Shown one piece after another: positions 48,385 through 56,844 of a stretch of 64,000 nucleotides of DNA. Made by a program: the position numbers and the translations under genes. The DNA comes from Hordeum vulgare subsp. vulgare (lineage: Eukaryota > Streptophyta > Magnoliopsida > Poales > Poaceae): the NCBI RefSeq assembly GCF_904849725.1, contig NC_058519.1:183385703-183449702 (forward strand), in the 5' to 3' direction. Under the pieces are notes generated by a model. That model searched no databases. It saw only the letters and a list, made by a program, of their open reading frames with translations, and was not told where the DNA came from. How positions within the stretch are numbered: the stretch's first letter is position 1; every line of letters starts with the position of its first letter.

Positions 48385-48539
48385 GGAGGGGGAGCCCGTT
48401 TTTCCTGCCTCTTTCTTCTTCCTCGTGGCTCTTCCCTCCCCAACCCCGAACTCCCCCTATTTGGATCTCTATCCGTGGAGCTCCTTCTCTCCGTTGAGTT
48501 GGAGGGTTTGCTCCACTTCTCCTTCCTCCACCAAGTGCC

Positions 48540-50413
48540 ATGGACTCCGGTAAAGCTCCTCCCTTTATTCTCTTGGTTGATGTTTTCTTGTTCTAGGGTT
48601 AGGAGCATTGGTGATTTGGATCCATGCCTATGGTATTGTGCTTTGTTTTTGGATGGCATGAAGGAGATATTCTAGGGGAGTGTAGGTCCTATGATTCATT
48701 ACCTTTATATTGCCATGCCCTAGGTTCTTCATGTTTTAGATCAAGCACTTCTTCTCTTGTTTTGGATTAGATCTAAAACTTGAATCCTCGTGACTAGGTA
48801 TGTCTTTATTTAGATGTTTCTTGAGATCCTCATGTGTTTAGGGCTATGGTGGTGTTTTTAGTGATTATACATAGTACCCATGGCCCTCGTAAATCCAATC
48901 TAGCCGTTTCTATGGGTACTTTTTTCATATTCAGATCTGAAAGTCAACCCCCTAGCGGTACTACCGCCAGGGGTAGCGGTACTACCGCTAGGACCCGAGC
49001 GGTACTACCGCCAGGGGTAGCGGTACTACCGCTAGGAGGATATTTTTTTCTCTTTATTTATTTTATTTTATTTAATTTTCTTAGCAATGTGAGTTTACTT
49101 TTATGCCTCTTTTTATTTATTGCCTTGACTCTTTCTGTCGCTCTTTTTCGGTGTGTGTCTTGTGTGCCACAGGTGGTGCTTGCCGCTCGAACCCCCCACG
49201 GGACACCCAGTCGAAACATTATCGCAATCTAGGGGCTCCAGAAGGCTCCGCCACTTCCGGTCTGCAACCCAAAAAGAAGTCTTTCAAGAAGACAGCTCAC
49301 AAGGACAAGGGGGTCAACGTTTGCATTATGCCCCCTAAGGACTTTCTGCGGTTCCGCACCAAAAATCACTATCTCCAAGAGAAGGCTGTGATCAAGGATG
49401 TCGAGCATGTTTGGTCAACGGATCACTGCAGGATCTATCACGACATCATCAAGCACTTCAAGAAGAGTTTTGTTCCAGTTCAGTGGATTGACTTGGCTCA
49501 CCTTCAGCGGAACCTGGATTACTTTGGTGACGCTCTCTCTTTGATTGACAAGCTTGGCATTAAGGAGATCATCTCCTTCAAGAAAGATTTTGATCCAGAT
49601 GTTGTTGCCCAATTCTATGTCACTGTTCACTTCTCGCCTGATGACGAGCGCACCATGGTTTGGATGACTGGTACCTAGAAGATGACAGGTTCCTGGTGTG
49701 AATTCATGGCGTTTCTCAAGGTCGACTTTCAGGGAGCTGACAATCCTCTTGGGTCGCGGCCTCATGCTCCAGCTTCCACTGATAGGGCCCCCGCCAAGGA
49801 CAGGCTGCAGCAACTTTATGTGAAGAAAGGTGTGCTCCCCAAGCATCTGGATATCATGCATCGGATCTTCCGCAACACCCTCTTTCCTCACATTGGCAAC
49901 TTCGACGAGGTGCATGGTTCTCTGGTTGAGATGCTTCTGCTTTGTGAGGAGGCTATGACTAAGGAGTCTGCCCCTCTCAATATTTCTGACGTGATGTTCA
50001 CTGAGCTCTGGAACTGCATCATGATGCGCAAGGTTCCCATCTACGGGCCCTACTTGTTTGCCTATATTCGCTAGAAGTGGCACGACACCTATTTGCTTGA
50101 GGAGTTCCACCTTCAGGCTGATTACTTTGTGCACGATCCTATCAGGCTCCGCATCAAGGACAAATGGGCCAACCCATCAACTTCATCTCACCACATGGAC
50201 ACTGACACAGAGACTGCTGCTGACAGAGGCACCGCTTCTCAGTCCCGCTCTTTTGCTATGCCATCTTGGGCAGTGAAACTGCAGGATAAAATGAAGACTC
50301 TCTTTTGTATGCAGGCAACCACTGATAGGTGGGGCTCCCTTGTGAGGGCGTCTTCTACCTCGAGACAAAGAGAGAGGGAGGCTCACCGGTGGCAGCTCAT
50401 GTCACTGCGATGA
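48540..50413 (+). pseudogene. Sirevirus additional ORF (AORF), spliced, with nonsense codons
   Basis: Exon 1 would be ATG at 48,540 to 48,549, followed by donor GTAAAG. The acceptor TGTGCCACAG ends at 49,172 and exon 2 begins at 49,173. The split-codon phases agree, and the intron is 623 bp. Exon 2 is one frame with a Lys-rich N-terminus (PKKKSFKKTAHKDKG), then a mixed helical domain (RFRTKNHYLQEKAVIKDVEH; LPKHLDIMHRIFRNTLFPHI; WNCIMMRKVPIYGPYLFAYI) and a Ser/Arg-rich tail. Stops are TAG at 49,676 and 50,072 and TGA at 50,411, all explainable as C-to-T. It resembles the 'putative plant transposon protein' found behind pol in Maximus-type elements. I see no signal peptide or clear membrane anchor, so an envelope role is unsupported. 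Homology may continue to about 50,455. Confidence 0.6.
48954..49033 (+). repeat. Palindrome array within the AORF intron
   Basis: Four copies of AGCGGTACTACCGCC/T at 48,954, 48,975, 48,998 and 49,019, spaced 21-23 bp. The orientation is the same (central C) as in the upstream internal array and opposite to the LTR array. It lies inside the predicted 623-bp intron. Confidence 0.88.
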
Positions 50414-50455
50414 AAGGCGAGTGCAGAAATGGATCCCTACACTCCCATCTTTCGG

Positions 50456-52521
50456 ATGGAGGTCGAGGGAGAGGCTGAGGTGGTTGGAGTTGCCGGCGAT
50501 GAGGTGGCCGTGGTGGAGGCTTTCGGGAGGTGGCTGGTGACGATGTTCAGAGAGGGGAGAAGATCAGGGAAGAGGCAGAGACGAAACATCAATCGTCTGC
50601 GGTCATGAAGGAGGCGGAATGAGCGTGAGAGTGGGCTTGTGTCCCGAGATCGACTAAGCCCCAACGTGGCGACACCTCGGTCGATCTCGAGCACTGGTGC
50701 TCGAATAGCTCGATTGGGAGGTTGCGGAGGTCGATTGGAGGTGTGAGTGAGGTCCAAGAGGGTCGGAGAGGAGCCGAGGTGGCCTATTTATAGGGGGCGC
50801 GGTCCATCGAGAGGTGTTGGGCCGATGAGGTTGCAGCAACAGCTAGCGAGGGAGAGAAAGTCCAGGGGCGAGTCTGGGGCCTTCATGGGTGCAATCTATG
50901 CGAGCTGGAAGGGTCAAAGGGGAGTTGGGCTGTCCCTTGACGCGTCGCGGTGGCAAGCTCCACCTGACGACTTCGGGCGCGCATGGGCACGCGTTGCCAG
51001 GGTAGGAGATAGGGGAAATAGGAGGGGCACTATGCCGCGCTGGAGCTGTCCGTTGATGCAGTCGCTGCTTGACAGGCTGTGGGGGGCGAAGCCTGGCCGG
51101 GGCTAGCCTCCCTTGATGCAGACGCACTGTGTGGCACGTCAAGAGCGCAGCTTTGGCATGCCATGGTATGCTGGCGCACTCTGGCATGTCTTCGCCGTGT
51201 CTCGCAGTGCGTGGGGGTTGAGGAGATGCTTCGTGGATGCATTGAGGACGAGTAGAACAGTGGTGGTCAAAGAGAGAGAGGAAAACATATGCTGCCGGAA
51301 TGATTCCAGGAATGAAATTGAGGTTTTTGTCTTCCTCTCATTGAACTAGAGCCGAGGCTCTTGGCTGCAGGTGTGGGGCTACACTGGCAACCCGTGACAT
51401 GGATTTGGAGTGAAGGAGTGGAGTGGAAGGGGTGTTAGTTCCTAATTTTCAAAATCAACAGAAGGTGTTTGATGCTGTTTTGGAGATGTTAACCTACTCC
51501 AAAGGGAGTGAAAATTAACATGATTGGATGATGGGCATAAATAATAGGGTTTACCAAGTTTGAGCTCATTTGAGCAAAGTTGACAATGTAGACTAGGAAA
51601 AACCGAGAAATGGGCAGAATTACAATCCCATGGGGAAGCATGATCAAATCAACACCCACAAATGCAAAACTTGGCATGCCCTCCTTATTTGGGGTTTTGA
51701 ACACTCCTTCAAAGTTTGGGATCAATCGGACAAACTTGGAAATGTAGAGTTGTTCAAACTTGGTTGTGGACAGAAGGGCTTTTTGAATTAATAGGTGGAA
51801 CAAACCAACTTTGATGGAGATGAAACTTGGCATTGCCACCACATATAATATGTTGGACAAGCTGGAATTTTTCTGGAATTTATTCAGAATATTTCCTTTG
51901 GAAATATTTCAAAAGATCAGAATAGGAAGAAATGATTTTAAGGGATTTTCCCCATTATTTTGAACAGGTCCATGGGATTAAACTCGCACATTTGGCAAAT
52001 ATATGTCCTCTGAGTTTCCCTAATTTTTCTCAAATTTTTATAAGGTAGGAAAATAATTTTCCCCTATGAAATACCATTTCTCGCCTCGGAAAGGGTCATT
52101 TAAGTAAAATAGGAAAATAACTTTTAAAATAATTATTTTATGGTTTTGGGAAGTTATTTTAATAATAGAATCAAGAGAAAATCTTTGGGGCAAAACATTT
52201 CCCTTAAATTAGGGACTTGTAGTGCAAATCGCAATCCAGGGGTTTTGGAACTTCAAAATAAATAAAAGGGTTTTTGCTCGAATAATATTTTAAAAAACTG
52301 GTTTCTGATTCTATACTCATGGCATGATCATTGGGCAGGGGTTTGGGGTCAAAGGTAGAAGTTCTTAGAAGGGAAGTTTCTTTGGTGAGCTAAATCATAA
52401 GTAAGCACACAAGAAACTTGCAATCAAAACAATCATAACAATAACTCAAAAGTTTTTAATTGACTCCAAATTTGAAAAAGTAAACATAAGTGACAAAGTG
52501 GTACAAACACAGGGTGTGACA
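50456..52521 (-). repeat. Minus-strand LTR of unidentified family (solo or truncated)
   Basis: The plus strand ends GGGTGTGACA at 52,521, so the minus strand starts TGTCACACCC as an LTR would. A minus-strand TATA box CCCTATAAATAGG lies at 50,783-50,795, followed on that strand by a GC-rich leader (50,760 down to 50,460), the same layout as Sukkula but a different sequence. AT-rich U3 fills 51,400-52,500. The left boundary is uncertain: TGTCAC at 50,400 would pair with the right end GTGACA but would cut into the AORF. No target duplication could be matched. No coding sequence. Confidence 0.5.
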
Positions 52522-52945
52522 CGTCCCTTAGTGGAATCATGGCATCTTGCATTGTGCGAGCACGTTAGGAGATTACGGTGGCCTTAGTGGCATCTTGCGG
52601 AGCATTGTGCCTCCACATCGCTCCAAACAAAGATTAGCATCCGCAACGGTGTGAACTTCGGGATACATCATCGTCTCCGCATGCCTCGGTTATCTCCTAC
52701 CCGGCCCTTTTACTTATGCACTTTACTTTGTGATAGCCATATTGTTTCTTGTTATATATCTTGCTATCACTTAGTTGTTTATCTTGCTTAGCATAAGTTG
52801 TTGGTTCACATAGGTGAGCCTAGTTGTTTTAGGTTTTGTGCTCGACAAATTAAACGTTAGTTTTATTCCAATTCGCTCAAGCCTAAACTGTAATTATTTT
52901 AAAGCACCTATTCACCCCCTTCTAGGCGACATCCACGTCCTTTCA
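52522..52945 (+). repeat. 3' end of an LTR related to, but distinct from, the Sirevirus LTR
   Basis: It is recognisably similar to 32,170-32,554: both share TAGTGGAATCATGG, ACGGTGGCCTTAGTGGC and GGAGCATTGTGCCTCCACA, and both end in CTATTCACCCCC, a variable tail and CCTTTCA. The middle part differs strongly. It is therefore another subfamily, truncated at its 5' side by the minus-strand LTR. Following bases ACATC do not match the GACAT before the 5' LTR at 31,108. Confidence 0.65.
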
Positions 52946-53450
52946 ACATCGACGGTTAATGTGAAGGTGATGATGGACCCGTCATGGTCATAGGCCGACA
53001 TGTCCACTAGGATGTGACTGCGGCACCCAGGGTTGAGGCCATCCGGTCATCCATCTCGGAGGTCGAGAGTGCGACTCCGCCCTGCCGACATTCGCCACAA
53101 GGGTTCCTGAGCCCTCTTCCTCGCATGAAGGGCATGTCGTGCCATACCCTCAGCACACGGGCCACAAATTACACCATGAAGGGGCTGCATGTCTGCCACG
53201 TCGTTCAAACGCCAAATGAAACACACCATTTTCGGTGAGGCAACGACGTCGTATCCACGCGCCATTTGGGTCCATGCGATGGACTCCCGACGGACGACCA
53301 TCTCCTCCTCCAGTCCGAATGTGTTGAGGTCCCCGTTTGCAGACTGGCTGACGGAGGACTCACATCCGCTGCCTGTCATGCCAAAGAAGGTCGAAGATCA
53401 CCGGAAGTGAGATCATCGAAAGTGAGCCTCGGGGTGGAGGAAAGGGGAGT
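52946..53450. other. Unassigned GC-balanced stretch
   Basis: About 500 bp with partly open frames on both strands (for example a 110-codon minus-strand frame, 53,047-53,379) but no recognisable motif or domain. Likely internal sequence of the element whose LTR ends at 54,588, or a worn unrelated repeat. Confidence 0.3.
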
Positions 53451-54588
53451 GGGTGGAGTGTGCTACTCCCGTAGGAGTTGTTGGATTTTCTCGAAGAGGA
53501 AGGATGATGTAGCACAACAACATAAAGTAGTTTCTTCGCTTAAGAACCAATTAAGGTTGACCAAACCAATATGAGTCTCCAAACTAACAAGATAAGCATC
53601 ACCTATAGACAAACACAATAAATGCTTGCATATAACTTGACAAGGAGGTTGTCAATCCCGTCGTCTGGCTAGTTGCAAGGTTAAAAGCAAATAGTAGTAG
53701 ATAGTGATACGACAGAACGAAAAAATAATAAAAGTAAATAAGAGAGCAACACATGAACACAAACATTGATAGAGAATGGACCCGGGGCATAGGTTCGCTA
53801 GTAACATCTCCCTTGAAAGAAGTTAATGGCATGGTTGATGAATCGACAAAAAAATAGTATTCATAACTATGATCATTCATGGCATAATCTTGTATTGAAT
53901 TACTCCTACATCTACCACTATTCTTCCACTCCAAAACTGCTATCTAGCATGCATCTCAAGATAATAATGTAGACAAAAAGAAACCTAGCAATAAGATCAA
54001 CCCCTGATAATATATCCTTAGCAACAACAACACATCACGTGCTTTCTCCCCATTTTATCACTTGGATATAGATCATCGTAATGTTGAACCCACTACTATG
54101 CATCACTCTCTCTAAAGAATTACTCACTATCTTGGCTAGAGAAGACAATAACCAAGAAAGTATACATAGCTACTTAATTATACAACAATGAAACTTTAAA
54201 AGATTTTATCATATTCAATGAACAAGCTGATCACAGATCCATAATTCATGATCCTCTCGTGGTTGATAGATCAGTCCTTTCGTGGTCTTCCAAACAGAGC
54301 AGCCAGGGGCCCACAAGCCCACGGCCACCTGCCCTTGTGGTTGATAGGTCGGTTCTCTCGTGGTCTTCCAAAGCTTATAGGGGCCTTCGTACTTTAGAAA
54401 AAATTGCCAAATATTAGCATCATATTTGGACTTTCCTAGATATGTTTTTCACGAAACAAAAAAAATGTAAAAACAAAAGCTGGCTTTGGACGCTAAATTA
54501 ATAAGTTAGTCCAAAAAACAATATAAAATAATATTGGAAGCTCATAAATATAATAATATAATAAGTTTAAACAATTAGATACGTATCA
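53451..54588 (-). repeat. Old minus-strand gypsy LTR fragment
   Basis: The plus strand ends TAGATACGTATCA, so the minus strand begins TGATACGTATC, the start type of Athila-lineage LTRs such as the one at 1,056. The AT-rich body contains a local repeat of 'gtggttgataga/ggtc...ctcgtggtcttccaaa' at about 54,260-54,290 and 54,340-54,370. The inner boundary near 53,450 is a guess from composition. Many substitutions; no partner LTR. Confidence 0.45.
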
Positions 54589-55203
54589 GAATGAAATGCT
54601 AGAGTTTGGACGACAACGGGATAAGGACAAGTATATGTGGGATCGGAATGAGTCAGTATGAACAAATCCGACACGGCGGACGCACCCGGACCTTTCATAT
54701 CTAACCTAGATTTGGGTTAAATATGAGAGATGTCAGTTAGCTAAGAGACGTTTAAAGCCGGTATGGGAAGCCGTATCGATATTTTTTACTGATCACTGAT
54801 AGACTATCCGTTCATACGAGACGGATATGAGGGAAGGATTGTAGATGCTCTAACTACGGTACATATCGGCCCGTCTGCAGTACTTTTTTCTTCTTCTTGG
54901 AAACGAGACCGTCCACAGTTACTCCTCCGTGAGTAGTAGCGGTAGCTGGTCTTGTAGCTTGGCCACGCGGGGGCTCCGACCATCGATGGATGGATTGATC
55001 GTGTCAGCCTTGCGTTTACACCAACATTTGGCCTGCACATGACCCATTTTTTCTGCTAGATCGGTGCATGGTTTCTCCATCTTCATGGCCACGACCCACG
55101 AACAAAGTTGAGACGAGTCTCCGAAAAAAAAAGAGCTGAGACGAAGCGACCATGCGCACACACAAGCAAGAAAAATCAGATGAAACAGTAGCAAGGGAAA
55201 GAA
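54589..55203. other. Region upstream of the U5 gene, no gene seen
   Basis: No coding sequence. The segment ending 'ggattgtagatgctctaac' near 54,834-54,853 resembles MITE-like sequence common near grass genes, but I could not find both terminal repeats. The remainder leads into the U5 promoter. Confidence 0.35.
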
Positions 55204-55375
55204 AGCCCAGCCGATGCCACGGGTGCTCTTTACTCGGGCCATAGCCCATGGGCGTCCCCTGCTGTGGGCTTTGCTGGCGCGGTCTGGGGAGGAGGCACCA
55301 GAGGAAGCGAAGCTCTTGAATTAGTCCCACCTCGCCTGGTCAAGGTAAGGAGGGCAGCGAGCGGGGCTACATAAG
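55204..55375 (+). promoter_or_regulatory. U5 snRNA promoter: MSP elements, USE and TATA
   Basis: The upstream sequence element GTCCCACCTCG at 55,324-55,334 matches the plant consensus RTCCCACATCG in 10 of 11 positions. A TATA-like TACATAAG at 55,368-55,375 starts 33 bp after it; that spacing of about four helical turns is the plant Pol II snRNA arrangement (Pol III genes have about one turn less). Monocot-specific promoter elements (RGCCCR) occur at 55,204-55,209 and 55,242-55,247 (AGCCCA) and inverted at 55,265-55,270 (TGGGCT). Confidence 0.8.
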
Positions 55376-55403
55376 AGGTCGGGTTGTGTACGTAGAGGGG
55401 CAC

Positions 55404-55528
55404 GCAGCTGCGTGGTGAGCACAAAGCGAACTATTCTTTCGCCTTTTACTAAAGAATACCGTGTGCACGCCATACTAAGCAGCATACCCTAATTTTTGAA
55501 GGGTGTCTTCTCTTTTTGAGGAGGCCCC
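55404..55528 (+). ncRNA. U5: U5 spliceosomal snRNA gene
   Basis: U5 snRNA is the core RNA of the U5 snRNP in the nucleus and aligns the two exons during splicing. The invariant loop 1 GCCTTTTAC is at 55,441-55,449, closed by a perfect 7-bp stem (ATTCTTT 55,433-55,439 with AAAGAAT 55,451-55,457). A lower stem can form between GCGTG (about 55,410) and CACGC (about 55,466). The Sm-binding site AATTTTTGA is at 55,491-55,499. A terminal hairpin follows, CTTCTC pairing with GAGGAG, inside GGG...CCCC, ending at 55,528. The promoter has USE, TATA and MSP elements at proper spacing. The 5' end is estimated from TATA distance (uncertain by a few bases). All functional parts are intact, so it may be active; U5 is multicopy and some copies are variants. 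Confidence 0.88.
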
Positions 55529-55530
55529 AA

Positions 55531-55546
55531 CAATTCTGAGTTTTAA
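55531..55546 (+). terminator. Candidate snRNA 3'-end box
   Basis: CAATTCTGAGTTTTAA lies just after the terminal hairpin and approximates the plant Pol II snRNA 3'-end signal CA(N)3-10AGTNNAA, with one extra base in the AGT part. Confidence 0.45.
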
Positions 55547-55888
55547 AATTTCCTGATGGCTGGACCATATTTGCTGAATGTTTTCAGTATGTTTGTGCAT
55601 GTTGAATTTCGAAGCAGTCCAGGCCACTGCAGGAATGCAAGAAAGGCATTGACATTTCGGATTTTTATTAGGTGGCCTCTTTCTGATTTCTCTATATGTG
55701 AGAAAGACTGAGCAATTCTACGTTTATGGTCCTACAGGCATGGAGGTTATGTTCACGACGTCTGTCAATGAATCTAGCCTTGTGAATATCTTCAGTTGGC
55801 TATACTCATTGCCTGTTTCTTGGTGTTGGGTGACCTCTTCACGTGTGGCTTCAGTGACCTGAGGTGCCTGGCAATGGATGGTTCCTTC
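55547..55888 (+). other. U5 downstream flank
   Basis: About 340 bp of apparently single-copy sequence with no gene or repeat recognised. It ends with CCTTC, the target site of the copia insertion; the flank continues at 61,265. Confidence 0.5.
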
Positions 55889-56187
55889 TGTTAAATTGTG
55901 ATCCAAATTCTACCGTATTGGACTAGACCTAGTACAATTAGTGTGGGCCTTTGCGTTGGTACCGACGCGTACGAGTACAACTCGTTTACTTGTCCTCCAA
56001 GGACTCTTATGTATTGCCCCTCATATATACTCCATGTAGTCGCACCTAAAGACGGCCTGTCGTCTCGTGCTTGTAATACTCCTCCTCATAGTGATTGCGC
56101 CTTTGTGCGTCCGTGGTTTTCTCCCGCAAGGGTTTCCACGTAAAAATCCGTGTCTCTCGTGTCTCGTTGATCTCGTTTTATCTAACA
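55889..56187 (+). repeat. 5' LTR of the Tork element
   Basis: 299 bp, with terminal TGTTA/TAACA inverted repeats and a TATATATA-like stretch near 56,021. The primer-binding site TGGTATACAGAGC at 56,190-56,202 resembles the initiator-Met type with an inserted A. Confidence 0.92.
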
Positions 56188-56844
56188 AGTGGTATACAGA
56201 GCTGAGGTTCTACAGATATGAGATTCATCTGAGACGAGAGCTAGGGTTCGGTGTGCTGTGCGCCGCCGCCGACGCGACCTGGCGATCCGAAGCCAGATCG
56301 TGTTTCCTTTGCTGCCGCGTCGTTGCTGGAGAAGCCGAGTCAGACAGGAAATTAAATTCCGCTACCACACCGCCTACAAGTTTCCGCTGCACCGTCGCGT
56401 CAAATTGCAAGTGGCGAGTTCCGTTGCTGTTGCGTACACGCTCAAGTTTCGAGGCTGCTCCCGGGTGCTGTTTTGCCATTGCTAATCATCACGATTATCA
56501 AGGCCAAGTGTTAGTGCTTGTTTGACGTGAACGAGAGCTACACAGCTAAATCAGGAGCTGCTTGCTTGCGACCACGACAGGAGTCGCTGCTGCTGAGTTG
56601 CAGCCGTTGTCCGCTGTTACTCACGTCAACTTGCTGCTGCACCGCGAGTTGCCCTGCTCGTTCAAGTCCCGAGGAGACCAGGCTGATCTGTAGATCAGAT
56701 TTTTTGTTTGGTTCGTTCTCAATTGTTACGTCTACCCGAAGATTACGAGGTGCTATTTATCCTATTTCGTTTCATCCGCAAATTAATTCTATCAAAAATT
56801 TTCTGCCGGCTTGTATTACTTTGTGTACACAGATTTATCTACTC
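56188..56844 (+). other. Long leader of the Tork element
   Basis: About 650 bp before the gag ATG, unusually GC-rich (56,220-56,680) for this element, with no convincing product. TTGACGTGA at 56,522 and TCACGTCAA at 56,621 form a perfect 9-bp inverted repeat. The high GC and its sharp contrast with the rest of the element leave open a captured host segment. Confidence 0.5.

Larger units (their letters stand above)
31108..50455 (+). mobile_element. Sirevirus (Maximus-lineage) Ty1/copia retrotransposon, interrupted; 3' LTR not identified
   Basis: Order: 5' LTR, initiator-Met primer-binding site, long gag with CCHC knuckle, protease, integrase, RT, RNase H, then a downstream additional ORF behind its own promoter-like block. 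Integrase before RT marks copia; the long gag, the palindrome-rich LTR and the third ORF mark the Sirevirus/Maximus lineage. It is interrupted by a MITE (34,602-34,788) and by a BARE-1-type element (38,472-47,380). The third ORF fades out near 50,455, where another LTR begins. No sequence matching the 5' LTR closely enough to be its partner is present, so the right boundary given is only the end of recognisable internal sequence. Confidence 0.82.

Noticed and set aside
49103..50413. AORF as a retroviral-type envelope gene
   Set aside because: No signal peptide, no clear membrane segment and no cleavage site seen; better described as an additional ORF of unknown role.
52946..53410. Possible protein-coding pseudogene on either strand
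   Set aside because: Frames of about 100 codons with no motif, start context or partner exons; left as unassigned.
54589..54860. MITE upstream of the U5 gene
   Set aside because: Only one end looks MITE-like; no matching inverted repeat or target duplication could be found.
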